From Rubripirellula sp. (GTDB lineage Bacteria; Planctomycetota; Planctomycetia; Pirellulales; Pirellulaceae): 44,251 nucleotides of DNA. The stretch covers positions 1 through 44,251 of the forward strand of contig JAPKCI010000029.1 of the NCBI GenBank assembly GCA_028823035.1. Reading direction: 5' to 3'. Position 1 is the first letter of the stretch, and the number at the start of each line of letters is the position of its first letter. This document shows, piece after piece, positions 18,282 through 27,049 of the stretch. Both the position numbers and the translations under genes were made by a program. A model generated the notes under the pieces. It was not told the origin of the DNA and made no database searches. It was given only the letters and a program-made list of their open reading frames with translations.

Positions 18282-19772
18282 ATGCTCGATTCGGCTTTGG
18301 AAGTTCTGCGACTTCAATCGAGAGGGGAAGCCACTGCCGTTGAGATCGCAGCAAAAGCAATCGATAAAATCGAGGCCTCTCAAGGCAGTATCAACGCGTT
18401 CACACATGTCGATCGCGAACTGGCCTTGATGGCGGCGGAAGCAGTTGATCAGAAGCGGCGAAATGGTGAACCGCTGGGACCACTGGCCGGAGTGCCGGTC
18501 GCGGTCAAGGATGTGCTGTGCACCAAGGACATGCCAACCACCTGTTCCTCGAACATGCTTCGAGGCTTTCGGCCACCCTACGATGCCACCGTCGTCGAAA
18601 AGCTTCGGCAATCCGACGCGGTCATCGTCGGAAAGACGAACATGGACGAGTTCGCGATGGGTGCCAGCACGGAAACAAGTGCTTACGGAGTCACACGGAA
18701 TCCGTGGGATACCTCTCGTACCCCGGGCGGAAGTAGCGGCGGTGCCACAGCTTGTGTGGCAGCAGGAACGGTTCCCCTGAGTCTTGGGACGGACACCGGG
18801 GGCTCAATTCGTCAGCCGGCAGGTTTTTGTGGCGTGACCGGCCTGAAGCCAACCTATGGCCGAGTCAGTCGCTATGGGCTGGTAGCCTTCGCCAGTAGCC
18901 TCGATCAGGTCGGCCCGATTGGCTGGTCGGTGCAAGACATTGCTCTGCTGCTGCAATGCATTGCCGGGTATGAACCTCGTGACTCAACATCGTTGAACCT
19001 CGAGGTTCCCGATTACCAGGCAGTTCTGCAGTCAATCGACATGCGTGGCATGAAAATTGGCGTCTTGCGGAACGAGTTGGATGTTGATGGAGTTGATGAT
19101 GCAGTCCGCGACGCCGTTCTGTCGTCGATTGACATCTTCCGTGATGCAGGCGCGGAAATGATTGAAATCAGTTTGCCACACAGCAGTTACTGGGTCCCGA
19201 CCTACTACGTCATTGCACCATCCGAAGCCAGCAGCAATCTGTCCCGCTACGATGGGGCACACTACGGTCATCGAGTCCCACAGTTGGATCCCGAAAAAGC
19301 AGAATCACTCGGCCCCTTGGTGGCCACTTACTGCCAGAGTCGCGCCGAGGGTTTCGGGGCAGAGGTCAAGCGACGGATCATGGTCGGAACTTATGCCTTG
19401 AGCGAGGGCTACGCAGACCAGTACTACAACCAAGCGTTGAAAGCTAGACGACTGATCAAGGGCGACTATGACGCCGCCTTCTCTCAGGTCGATCTGTTGC
19501 TGGGTCCAGTCTCACCAACAACAGCGTTTCGCTTGGGCGACAAGATTGACGACCCCCTGCAGATGTACTTGTGCGATCTATTTACCGTAGGTGCCAATCT
19601 TGCGGGCATTCCAGCCATCTCCTTGCCTGCTGGCATCGACGCAGCAGGCCTGCCCTTGGCGATCCAATTACAAGCGCCGCCGCTGGCCGAAACACGTTTG
19701 CTGTTCGCCGGCGCAGCCTATCAGGCAGAGACTGATTTTCACAAACTTCGCCCCGATAATTTCGGATCCTGA
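18282..19772 (+). CDS. gatA: Asp-tRNA(Asn)/Glu-tRNA(Gln) amidotransferase subunit A
   Basis: A 496-residue amidase-signature protein, the glutaminase/amidase subunit of GatCAB. It releases ammonia from glutamine (or asparagine) and passes it to GatB for conversion of Glu-tRNA(Gln) or Asp-tRNA(Asn). The Ser-cisSer-Lys triad is visible as Lys76 in VAVKDVL, Ser151 in TPGGSSGG and Ser175 in TDTGGSIRQPA. The phrase GLKPTYGRVSRYGLVAFASS is typical of GatA. Length matches the family. The start is ATG 18282. gatB begins 6 bases after the stop. No gatC is present in the 185-base gap upstream or elsewhere in the window, so the third subunit must be encoded elsewhere. Confidence 0.97.
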   Translation: MLDSALEVLRLQSRGEATAVEIAAKAIDKIEASQGSINAFTHVDRELALMAAEAVDQKRRNGEPLGPLAGVPVAVKDVLCTKDMPTTCSSNMLRGFRPPYDATVVEKLRQSDAVIVGKTNMDEFAMGASTETSAYGVTRNPWDTSRTPGGSSGGATACVAAGTVPLSLGTDTGGSIRQPAGFCGVTGLKPTYGRVSRYGLVAFASSLDQVGPIGWSVQDIALLLQCIAGYEPRDSTSLNLEVPDYQAVLQSIDMRGMKIGVLRNELDVDGVDDAVRDAVLSSIDIFRDAGAEMIEISLPHSSYWVPTYYVIAPSEASSNLSRYDGAHYGHRVPQLDPEKAESLGPLVATYCQSRAEGFGAEVKRRIMVGTYALSEGYADQYYNQALKARRLIKGDYDAAFSQVDLLLGPVSPTTAFRLGDKIDDPLQMYLCDLFTVGANLAGIPAISLPAGIDAAGLPLAIQLQAPPLAETRLLFAGAAYQAETDFHKLRPDNFGS

Positions 19773-19778
19773 AATCAC

Positions 19779-21260
19779 ATGACCCTCAGCGACGGTTATC
19801 CAACTGAAACCATCATTGGTCTCGAGGTGCACGTTCAGCTCAAGACGCAAACCAAGCTGTTTTGCAGCTGCAGCACCCAATTCGGTGCTCCACCGAACAC
19901 TCAGGTATGCCCCGTTTGTCTTGGCCTGCCCGGCGCACTGCCCGTCATGAACGAGCACGCTATTGATTTGGCCATTCAAGCCGGTTTGGCGATTGATTGC
20001 TCGATCCCTCCCATGACGAAATGGGATCGCAAGCAGTACTTCTATCCAGATCTACCCAAGGGATATCAGATCAGCCAGTTCGACCTGCCAATCTGCGCCG
20101 ACGGCTTCGTCAAGATCACTGACGACAACGACCCCGAAAAAATACGTCGCATCGGTATCATTCGTGCCCACCTCGAGGAAGATGCAGGAAAGAGCATGCA
20201 CGACGAAGCCTCGGGCCGTAGTGACTCGCGAATTGACCTGAATCGTTGCGGGACTCCCCTGCTTGAAATTGTCAGCCAACCTGACTTGCGATCGGCAAAT
20301 GAAGCCAAAAACTATCTAACCGAACTGAAATTGCGCATGACACTTCTGGGTGTTTCTGATTGTGAAATGCAGGAAGGAAGTCTTCGCGTCGATGCCAATG
20401 TCAACCTGCACATTGACGTCAATGGCGAGAAAATTGCGACACCGATTGCGGAAATCAAGAACATGAACAGTTTTCGTGCGGTTGAACATGCAATCGAGCA
20501 TGAAATCGATCGCCAATACGATGTATGGGAAGAAACTGGAAAGACAATCAAAGACGAGTCCAAGACGACGCGTGGCTGGGATGATGCAACTGGCAAGACA
20601 TTCCTGCAACGCGAAAAGGAAGAGTCAGCAGATTACCGCTACTTCCCGGATCCCGACCTGCTGCCAATTCGCGTGCCCAGAGAACGTGTCGACGCAGCCA
20701 AAGCAAGCCTCGGCGAAATGCCAGCGGAACTTTGTCAGCGTCTCCAGACACAATATGGAATCAAGTTGTACGATGCGAATGTAATCGTCAATCAGGGCAG
20801 GGAACTCATCGAATACTTTGAGACGGCAGCTACCACATCAGGTGACGGAAAGCGAACCAGTTCATGGATTCAACAGGACGTGATGCGGACCCTCAATGAG
20901 AAGCAAATCCGCATCGCTGACTTCGCCGTCAGCGCTGATCAACTCGGTGAGTTGCTGCAACGCGTCAGCCGAGGAGACTTTGACAATGCACGAGCGCGAG
21001 ACGTTTTCTCGCACCTGATCAAGAACGCTGGCACAGTCGAAGACGCAGTCAAGGCACTGGGAATCGAATCTGTCGATAGCAGCGAAATCGAAACGCTTTG
21101 CAAAGAATTACTGGATGCGAATCCGCAAGTCATCGATGATGTAAAAAGTGGCAAAAAGCAAGCGGTCGGGTCACTGATCGGCCAAGCCAAGAAAAAGAAC
21201 CCCAATGCAAATCCCAAACAGGTGCGTGAAACCCTGCTGCAATTGATCGAGCAGGCCTGA
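19779..21260 (+). CDS. gatB: Asp-tRNA(Asn)/Glu-tRNA(Gln) amidotransferase subunit B
   Basis: A 493-residue GatB, which activates the mischarged tRNA with ATP and amidates it with ammonia from GatA. Visible signatures are IGLEVHVQLKTQTKLFC at the N-terminus, VCLGLPGALPVMN, YFYPDLPKGYQISQFD, the acidic HLEEDAGKSMHD and DLNRCGTPLLEIVS. SADYRYFPDPDLLP is present in the middle. The C-terminal YqeY-like helical domain that touches tRNA ends with KKNPNANPKQVRETLLQLI. Cysteines after KLFC and in NTQVCPVC could hold zinc. The start ATG 19779 is 6 bases after gatA. The next gene begins 46 bases downstream. Confidence 0.97.
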   Translation: MTLSDGYPTETIIGLEVHVQLKTQTKLFCSCSTQFGAPPNTQVCPVCLGLPGALPVMNEHAIDLAIQAGLAIDCSIPPMTKWDRKQYFYPDLPKGYQISQFDLPICADGFVKITDDNDPEKIRRIGIIRAHLEEDAGKSMHDEASGRSDSRIDLNRCGTPLLEIVSQPDLRSANEAKNYLTELKLRMTLLGVSDCEMQEGSLRVDANVNLHIDVNGEKIATPIAEIKNMNSFRAVEHAIEHEIDRQYDVWEETGKTIKDESKTTRGWDDATGKTFLQREKEESADYRYFPDPDLLPIRVPRERVDAAKASLGEMPAELCQRLQTQYGIKLYDANVIVNQGRELIEYFETAATTSGDGKRTSSWIQQDVMRTLNEKQIRIADFAVSADQLGELLQRVSRGDFDNARARDVFSHLIKNAGTVEDAVKALGIESVDSSEIETLCKELLDANPQVIDDVKSGKKQAVGSLIGQAKKKNPNANPKQVRETLLQLIEQA

Positions 21261-21306
21261 ACATTCACGTAAACAAAGGCTCACGCGGGATGAAGGAGCA
21301 ATCCAG

Positions 21307-21792
21307 ATGGCCGATTCAAGTGAAGTGTCAATAATCCACGAAAGTACGGAACGGGACTTTGGTTTTCATGCCATCATCGCGTTTGTCTTACTGATCACAA
21401 CGTGGCTTCTGCTAATGCCATGGTTCCCGGGCATTGCACGGCAAACTCTTCAACGGTTTCATCTCAGAACGCCCTCGTTTGCCGTTTGGGCGGTGCAGTT
21501 TCCCGTTCCGTCGATGTACAACTTTGCAAACCAGTACAAGGTAGAGGAGTTTCCACCCGGCTTTGTAATGATGGTCTTTGACGAGAATTGGCGATACGCC
21601 AATCACTTTCCCGCAAGAGTCATCACCTTTTTTGCTGGACGGCATGACTACCTATCCACCCAAACAGATCGCTGGTTTACCCTGAAGTCTTCGTACCGCG
21701 GCCAGACCCTGGAATCCAGGTTTCACCTGGAAGCCCAGACAGAGGGTGGTTATCGGCTGATCCGCATTGATGACGTCGAGGATTCGTTATGA
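21307..21792 (+). CDS. small membrane protein of unknown function
   Basis: A 161-residue protein I do not recognise. There is one strong membrane segment at about residues 21-42 (IIAFVLLITTWLLLMPWF), a cytoplasmic acidic N-terminus and a polar C-terminal part of about 115 residues with many aromatic residues. The ATG at 21307 follows AAGGAG-type sequence (aaggagcaa, about 21292-21300), a good ribosome-binding site. Its stop overlaps the start of the next gene by four bases (ATGA at 21789-21792), so the two are translationally coupled and their products probably work together. Confidence 0.78.
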   Translation: MADSSEVSIIHESTERDFGFHAIIAFVLLITTWLLLMPWFPGIARQTLQRFHLRTPSFAVWAVQFPVPSMYNFANQYKVEEFPPGFVMMVFDENWRYANHFPARVITFFAGRHDYLSTQTDRWFTLKSSYRGQTLESRFHLEAQTEGGYRLIRIDDVEDSL

Positions 21793-22658
21793 ATGACGCA
21801 GACACTGTCAACGCAGCATCGATTCCCCTTGCTCTGAATAGACCTCTGGCTGCATATCGAATCGTCCAAGCTGCGATTCTAGTGACGCTGCTATGGAAAT
21901 GGGAGTTCTTTCTACGAGCGAACAGTTTGTACGCCGAGATTCCTATTGAGGATCCATTTTTTCCCGATTGGCTGGAATCAGTATGGACCGTTCGCTTGGC
22001 TTTCTGGGGTTCGGTACTGGCCACTGGCATCGGACTGGTGACCTCTTTTGTGCCGCTTCGCAAAACCAGCAGTTGGTTTGCCATTGGTAGTATGAGCGTG
22101 CTGTGCATCCATCAGGCAAGTTACAACGACATGACATTCATTACTGCATGGTGGTGCTGCCTTTGGTCCGTTTGGCTAGCCCATCGTTCCGACAGCAAGA
22201 ACCGGGAACTGCTGATGCGACGTGCTGCGTTCCTTTCACGTCTCATTATCTCCGTCATTCTACTTGGCGGGGCAGCGGGCAAGTGGACACCCGAGTATTG
22301 GTCAGGCGAAGTGTTGTACGACATCTATTTTATTGATCGTGACTTCTGGCTTTTCAACTACTTACGAGACACCTACGAACCAGAGTCACTGCAGGACATT
22401 GCCAAGTGGTACAGTCGGCAGATCGTGGTCGTCGAAACCATCAGCGGGATCGGATTGTGGGCCCTGCCCGCCCGTTGGGCCGCTTTAGCCGGCGTGCTGC
22501 TTCTGACGGGAATAGTGGTCCTGTCCAATAAATACCTGTTTTCAGTCATGGCATGCCTGATTGGCCTGGCCTGCATCGGTTTTCTGGTGCCTCGCCGATC
22601 ACGCATCGCAAAGCATCCCCGGCAGCAAACCTCGACAACCGGCAACCTAACCGTTTGA
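21789..22658 (+). CDS. multi-span membrane protein, function unknown (HTTM/DoxX-like layout)
   Basis: A 289-residue polytopic membrane protein with about 6-7 predicted helices. The layout, with an arginine-rich approach to helix 1 (LAAYRIVQAAIL) and conserved tryptophans, recalls HTTM-domain or DoxX-like proteins, but no diagnostic catalytic motif is visible, so no function is assigned. It overlaps the preceding small membrane protein gene by 4 bases and is probably its partner. Its stop lies just four bases from the stop of hisB on the other strand, a very tight convergent junction without room for a terminator. The C-terminus is a basic polar tail. Confidence 0.75.
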   Translation: MNDADTVNAASIPLALNRPLAAYRIVQAAILVTLLWKWEFFLRANSLYAEIPIEDPFFPDWLESVWTVRLAFWGSVLATGIGLVTSFVPLRKTSSWFAIGSMSVLCIHQASYNDMTFITAWWCCLWSVWLAHRSDSKNRELLMRRAAFLSRLIISVILLGGAAGKWTPEYWSGEVLYDIYFIDRDFWLFNYLRDTYEPESLQDIAKWYSRQIVVVETISGIGLWALPARWAALAGVLLLTGIVVLSNKYLFSVMACLIGLACIGFLVPRRSRIAKHPRQQTSTTGNLTV

Positions 22659-22662
22659 CGTG

Positions 22663-23250
22663 TTACAGCACACCTTTAGTGCTGGGTATCGAATCGCTGC
22701 GAGGATCGCTTTCAGCCGCCATCCGAATGGCACGGGCAGTCGCCTTGAAAACACATTCTGAGATGTGGTGTGCATTCCGCCCATGCTGAAGTACCACATG
22801 CAAGTTGCACTTTGCATTGGCGGCAAAGGACTGCCAAAAGTGTTCGACCAACTCGGTATCGAAAGTACCTATCTTGGACGCCGCGATGGGCGCGCGGTAC
22901 TCAAAAGCGTAACGTCCACCAAGGTCCACCGCGGCGGTGACAAGACACTCATCCATTGGCAAAGTGAAGTGTCCGTATCTGCGAATCCCGGCACGATCTG
23001 CAAGTGCTTCGTCCATCGCTTGTCCAAGAGCGATCCCGATGTCTTCGCAGGTGTGATGGTCATCGACGTGCAAATCACCAACCGCTTGCACGTTGAGATC
23101 CATCAGAGCATGCTTTGCCAGCAGGTCCAACATATGATCCAGAAAACCGATCCCCGACTTCCTTGTACCGGACCCATCACCATCCAGATCAATCGATAAC
23201 AGAATGTTTGTTTCTCCGGTCTTGCGATCAATTGAGGCAGTGCGTGTCAT
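22663..23250 (-). CDS. hisB: imidazoleglycerol-phosphate dehydratase
   Basis: A 195-residue monofunctional HisB, which dehydrates imidazole glycerol phosphate to imidazole acetol phosphate in histidine synthesis. The two metal-binding histidine clusters are visible: FLDHML plus DDHHTCEDIG in the first half and EHFWQSFAANAKCNLHV plus GRNAHHISECVFKA in the second. RRYGHFTLPMDE is also typical. The phosphatase half found in the E. coli bifunctional enzyme is absent, which fits the presence of a hisN-type phosphatase at 37602. It follows hisC by 53 bases and is the last gene of the hisD-hisC-hisB cluster. The ATG at 23250 gives the standard family length. Confidence 0.97.
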   Translation of the reverse strand: MTRTASIDRKTGETNILLSIDLDGDGSGTRKSGIGFLDHMLDLLAKHALMDLNVQAVGDLHVDDHHTCEDIGIALGQAMDEALADRAGIRRYGHFTLPMDECLVTAAVDLGGRYAFEYRAPIAASKIGTFDTELVEHFWQSFAANAKCNLHVVLQHGRNAHHISECVFKATARAIRMAAESDPRSDSIPSTKGVL

Positions 23251-23303
23251 GGTTTCACCGACGAAGTCAAAAATGCGTACAAGAACTGAAGGAAAGAGGG
23301 TGA

Positions 23304-24383
23304 CTAGGACAGATACCGCTCGAGCAACATCAGGCAGGCGTCGATCTGTTCATCAGTTCCCACCGAAATTCGCAGGCCTTCACCCCATTCGGGGAATTGC
23401 ATGTATCGAACAAGAATCTGATTTTTCTTCAAGAATTCGTAAAGTTCCGGATGTTTCCCATTGGGATGTTGGCACCAGACAAAGTTTGCGTGTGAAGGCA
23501 CAACAGAAAAACCCATGCTGGCCAATTGCACCGTCATGCGATCCCGCGTGGCATTCATCTTCGTCCGAATATCAGAAAGCCAATCACCACATCCCATGGC
23601 GGCTGTAGCAGCAGCAATGGAAATTCCATCGCAGTTATAGCTGTCCTTGATCTTGGCAAGTTCCGAAATCACCTGCGGCTGCGCGACGAGAAATCCGAAT
23701 CGAATACCTGCCAGTCCATAGGACTTGCTGAGTGTTCGCGTGACCATGATTCGCTCATTCTGTTGAACGAGATGGAGGCAATTTTGGTCGGCAAAATCAG
23801 CATAAGCCTCATCAACGACCAAAGGACAATCGAGAGAACCAGCCAACTGAGACACCCGGTCCGGGCTGATGATGGTGCCACTTGGGCTATTGGGATTTGG
23901 AAGCAGCACGAGACGCAAATCGTCTGCTGATTCGCCGAACGCATTTGGTAGGGACCAATCATTCTCAAATGTGACCTGTTCCCAAGCTGCACCCTGAATG
24001 TCTGCCAGCGTTCGATAGAGAACATAACTGGGGTAGGGCAAACGGAGCCTCTGCCCCTCACCGACAAATCCTCGCACCAAGAGGGTCAGAATCTCGTCGC
24101 TACCGTTACCCGCGAGAATCCACTCAGGCCCCGGCAGATTCAGACGGTCAGCCGCAGCAACTCGAAACGCAGTCGCAACAGGATCGGGATAGCGATTGAG
24201 CGGCCCACCAGCAGCTTTCCTGATTGCCTCGACCACTGCGGGTGGAGGCGGATAAGGATTCTCATTCGTATTGAGCTTGATGTACTTCCCCGGTGGAGGT
24301 TGCTCTCCGGGAGCATAGGCCATCATGCGGGACAGGGCAGGGCGGAACAGGGAACTATCAGCCATGGTAGAACGGACTTTCAT
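23304..24383 (-). CDS. hisC: histidinol-phosphate aminotransferase
   Basis: A 359-residue PLP-dependent class I/II aminotransferase. It converts imidazole acetol phosphate and glutamate to histidinol phosphate. Family marks are KLNTNENPYPPPP near the N-terminus, GNGSDEIL, LPNPNSPSGT, VVDEAYADF and the PLP-lysine in TRTLSKSYGLAGIRFGF. Length is typical. Two in-frame ATGs are possible: 24383 and 24365 (starting MADSSLF); neither has a clear ribosome-binding site. It lies between hisD (87 bases upstream) and hisB (53 bases downstream) on the minus strand, so the three are probably one transcription unit. Confidence 0.95.
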   Translation of the reverse strand: MKVRSTMADSSLFRPALSRMMAYAPGEQPPPGKYIKLNTNENPYPPPPAVVEAIRKAAGGPLNRYPDPVATAFRVAAADRLNLPGPEWILAGNGSDEILTLLVRGFVGEGQRLRLPYPSYVLYRTLADIQGAAWEQVTFENDWSLPNAFGESADDLRLVLLPNPNSPSGTIISPDRVSQLAGSLDCPLVVDEAYADFADQNCLHLVQQNERIMVTRTLSKSYGLAGIRFGFLVAQPQVISELAKIKDSYNCDGISIAAATAAMGCGDWLSDIRTKMNATRDRMTVQLASMGFSVVPSHANFVWCQHPNGKHPELYEFLKKNQILVRYMQFPEWGEGLRISVGTDEQIDACLMLLERYLS

Positions 24384-24470
24384 CGACCGGTCGGAATTTG
24401 AACCCCATCATCATGCTGTGTTGGGGATCGAAAAACGGTTTAGGCTCAACGCCTTCTCGAAACATCTGCC

Positions 24471-25835
24471 TCAAGACTCTCGAATCGTTACACTGCGGGC
24501 GTGTGCTGTCAGCCCTTCCTTGTCTGCAAGTCTGACAACATCAGGAGCAATGTGGTTCAGGGCAGCGGGATCAAATTCAGTAATACTTCCGCTTCTCAAA
24601 AAACTGTTACTGCAAAGCCCAGCTGCCCATGTACAGGTTCCTCCCGTGGGAAGCACATGGCTGGGGCCAGCAGCATAGTCGCCAAGTGCAACTGGCGTAT
24701 GATGCCCCAGAAATGCTGCTCCACTGTTTCGAATACGGGCAATCTCTTCACGAGGATCAGCTGTTTGGATGTGCAAGTGTTCCGGCGCGAACTGGTCCGT
24801 CAATTCACATGCATGCGTTTGATCGCGAACGAGTACCAAAGCACCGAATGCCTCAAGGCTGTCAACCGTCAATTCATTCCGCGACAGCGATGTTAACTGC
24901 TTGACCAATTCATGGTGGACAGCATCAATCAAAGATTTCTCCCAAGTGATCAGGATCGCTGAACCTGGTGAATGCTCAGCTTGCGCCAGCAGGTCCGCAG
25001 CCACAAAGTCGGCGCGTGCTGTTTCATCCGCGATGACAATCACTTCGCTGGGACCCGCGAAGGAATCGATATCGACTGCACCATATGCCTCTTTCTTGGC
25101 GAGGGCAACAAACAAATTGCCAGGGCCAACAATCTTGTCCACCGCTGGGACTGCTTCGCAACCATAAGCGAGCGCCGCGACCGCCTGGGCCCCACCAACC
25201 CGATACACCTCACGCAAACCAAGTTCGTGGCAGGTGGCCAGCATATCTCCGTTGTAGGAACCGAACTGCGTTGGTGGAGCTACTACTGCAATCTCCTCAA
25301 CACCCGCAACCTGCGCAGGGACCGCTGTCATTAAAACGGTGGAGGGATAGGCCGCTGCACCGCCCGGCACACAGACGCCGACCCGCCGCAACGGCAGGTA
25401 CCTCTGTGTCAGTGTCACACCTGGCCGCGGTTCAATGGTGACATCACGATGGAGAATCGCCTGCTGAAACTCAGCGACGTTGTCTCGTATCCGCCGAACA
25501 GAATCAAGAAAAGCCGGATCAGCAGCAGCGTGTGCTTTTTTGAGTTCGCTTTCCGGGACTCGTAATTCAGCAGCGGAAAGATCTGCCTTGTCGAGAGCCT
25601 TGTTGTACTTCAGCAACGCCGACGTTCCTTCGTTTCGGACGTCCTGGCAAATCGTCTGAACGACTTCCACTGGAGTCAAAGCCTTTCCGAAAACCTCCTC
25701 GGTCAGAGCTCGACCGCGTGGGCTAACGACATCACCTTGGGGACTCAGTTTCCGGCGGAGCTCTTGGAGAATCTCGGTAGAGCCCTCGCGGGCATCAACA
25801 CGTTGGATTTGAAGGGGGGGCAAATCGGGAGTCAT
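24471..25835 (-). CDS. hisD: histidinol dehydrogenase
   Basis: A 454-residue HisD, the NAD+- and zinc-dependent enzyme that oxidises histidinol to histidine in two steps. Characteristic parts are RYLPLRRVGVCVPGGAAAYP, the AGPSEVIVIADE stretch, LAQAEHSPGSAIL, and FAPEHLHIQ with the catalytic Glu-His pair. GAAFLGHHTPVALGDYAAGPSHVLPT is the C-terminal signature. ATG 25835 is taken as start; a TTG two codons upstream (25841) is also open. It is first in the hisD-hisC-hisB cluster. Its upstream region, shared with the divergent threonine aldolase gene, carries several inverted repeats (25881-25950). Confidence 0.97.
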   Translation of the reverse strand: MTPDLPPLQIQRVDAREGSTEILQELRRKLSPQGDVVSPRGRALTEEVFGKALTPVEVVQTICQDVRNEGTSALLKYNKALDKADLSAAELRVPESELKKAHAAADPAFLDSVRRIRDNVAEFQQAILHRDVTIEPRPGVTLTQRYLPLRRVGVCVPGGAAAYPSTVLMTAVPAQVAGVEEIAVVAPPTQFGSYNGDMLATCHELGLREVYRVGGAQAVAALAYGCEAVPAVDKIVGPGNLFVALAKKEAYGAVDIDSFAGPSEVIVIADETARADFVAADLLAQAEHSPGSAILITWEKSLIDAVHHELVKQLTSLSRNELTVDSLEAFGALVLVRDQTHACELTDQFAPEHLHIQTADPREEIARIRNSGAAFLGHHTPVALGDYAAGPSHVLPTGGTCTWAAGLCSNSFLRSGSITEFDPAALNHIAPDVVRLADKEGLTAHARSVTIRES

Positions 25836-25880
25836 TTTCAAGGAGGTCGAGTCGGATGGCTTTGGGGAGTCAGCCAGTAC

Positions 25881-25903
25881 CGCGACCTGAAAATCAGGTC
25901 GCG
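25881..25903. promoter_or_regulatory. perfect 10-bp inverted repeat between hisD and threonine aldolase gene
   Basis: CGCGACCTGA (25881-25890) and TCAGGTCGCG (25894-25903) are a perfect 10-bp inverted repeat with an AAA spacer. It lies about 45 bases upstream of hisD and 90 bases upstream of the threonine aldolase gene. A 3-base loop with a stem this strong could form a hairpin in RNA from either strand; as DNA it could bind a dimeric regulator. No T tract follows, so a simple terminator is unlikely. Confidence 0.6.
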
Positions 25904-25916
25904 AGCAATACGGCTA

Positions 25917-25950
25917 CGATTGTCATCATAAGCCGGTACAATCGAATTGT
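25917..25950. promoter_or_regulatory. second inverted repeat set, possible operator
   Basis: CGATTGT (25917-25923) is matched by ACAATCG (25938-25944), a 7-bp inverted repeat with a 14-base spacer. The second arm also forms ACAAT-CGA-ATTGT (25938-25950). This gives three related half-sites in the short divergent region between hisD and the threonine aldolase gene. They resemble regulator binding sites, but the regulator is not identifiable. Confidence 0.4.
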
Positions 25951-25993
25951 TTACCCACATACAAATCAACACCGACCACCCGGTTTCCAGCAA

Positions 25994-27049
25994 ATGACCG
26001 CAGAAATTGATCTCCGCAGCGATACCGTGACTCAGCCAACCCCAAGCATGCGGCAAGCAATAGCCGAAGCGGAGGTCGGAGACGCAGTTATCGACGTCGA
26101 TCCGACCATGGAGCGACTGGAGGCTCTGACTGCAAAAATACTCGGCAAAGAAGCCGCAGTTTTCATGCCCAGTGGGTCCATGACCAATCAAATCGCCCTC
26201 CGAGTCCATTGTGATCGGGGAAGCGAATTCCTCTGCGAAGCCGATTGTCACATTTACCACTACGAGCAGGGGGCTTTCGCCCAATTGTCTGGACTGGTTG
26301 CACAAACGGTGGCCGGCGAGGGCGGCGTTCTCCAGGCAGACCAACTGAAACACCTGATTCGCCCTGAAAATGAACATATGGTTCGCACGCGTCTCCTTTG
26401 CCTTGAAAACACCCATAATCGATGGGGGGGACGGATTCAGCCGCAGGAAACGGTTCAGAACATTTGCGACTGGGCCAAAGAGAACGGCCTGAAAAGACAT
26501 TTGGACGGAGCCCGTCTCTGGAATGCTTCCAGTGCAACCGGAATGAGCCCCAAGGATTTGGTCGAGCCTTTTGATTCTGTCAGCGTCTGTTTCAGCAAGG
26601 GACTCGGTGCACCGGTTGGATCCGCGTTGGCTGGCGACAGCAGCTTTATCCTCGAAGCTCGTCGTGCACGCAAGCTGTTTGGTGGCGGAATGCGACAGGC
26701 CGGAATTATCGCTGCCGGCGCGCTTCACGCATTGGAGCAGCATCGCGATCGCCTTCAGGAGGACCACGACAACGCTCAACGACTCCGCGACGGTTGTGAA
26801 GCTTGTGGCCCACTGTCGATTCGAGGTGGTCGTGTCGACACGAACATTGTCATCTGTGAAGTTGACCCCCATTGGATCTCAGCCGACCAACTGGCAGCAA
26901 CACTCGATGAACGAGGTGTGCGCTGCTTAGCAATCGATCCTCAAGCGATTCGATTTGTAACCCACCTTGATGTGAATACCTCTCAAATCGAATCCGCTTG
27001 CGATATCATCCATGCCATCACGACGCAGCCGGTCGCAAGTCTCTCCTGA
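25994..27049 (+). CDS. ltaE: low-specificity L-threonine aldolase (beta-eliminating lyase family)
   Basis: A 351-residue PLP enzyme that cleaves L-threonine or L-allo-threonine to glycine and acetaldehyde. It opens with IDLRSDTVTQPTPSMRQA, the standard family start, followed by EAEVGDAVIDVDPT, FMPSGSMTNQIAL and the PLP-binding lysine in SVCFSKGLGAPVGSAL. GGGMRQAGIIAAGALHAL is also a family mark. The ATG at 25994 places these signatures at the usual distances and gives normal length; the frame upstream to 25856 crosses the inverted repeats and shows no conserved sequence. It is divergent from hisD. The next gene overlaps its stop by one base (TGATG). Confidence 0.92.
   Translation: MTAEIDLRSDTVTQPTPSMRQAIAEAEVGDAVIDVDPTMERLEALTAKILGKEAAVFMPSGSMTNQIALRVHCDRGSEFLCEADCHIYHYEQGAFAQLSGLVAQTVAGEGGVLQADQLKHLIRPENEHMVRTRLLCLENTHNRWGGRIQPQETVQNICDWAKENGLKRHLDGARLWNASSATGMSPKDLVEPFDSVSVCFSKGLGAPVGSALAGDSSFILEARRARKLFGGGMRQAGIIAAGALHALEQHRDRLQEDHDNAQRLRDGCEACGPLSIRGGRVDTNIVICEVDPHWISADQLAATLDERGVRCLAIDPQAIRFVTHLDVNTSQIESACDIIHAITTQPVASLS

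Noticed and set aside
25838-26872. 344-residue minus-strand ORF opposite the threonine aldolase gene
   Set aside because: The plus strand has the full enzyme with PLP lysine; the antisense product has no recognisable motif.
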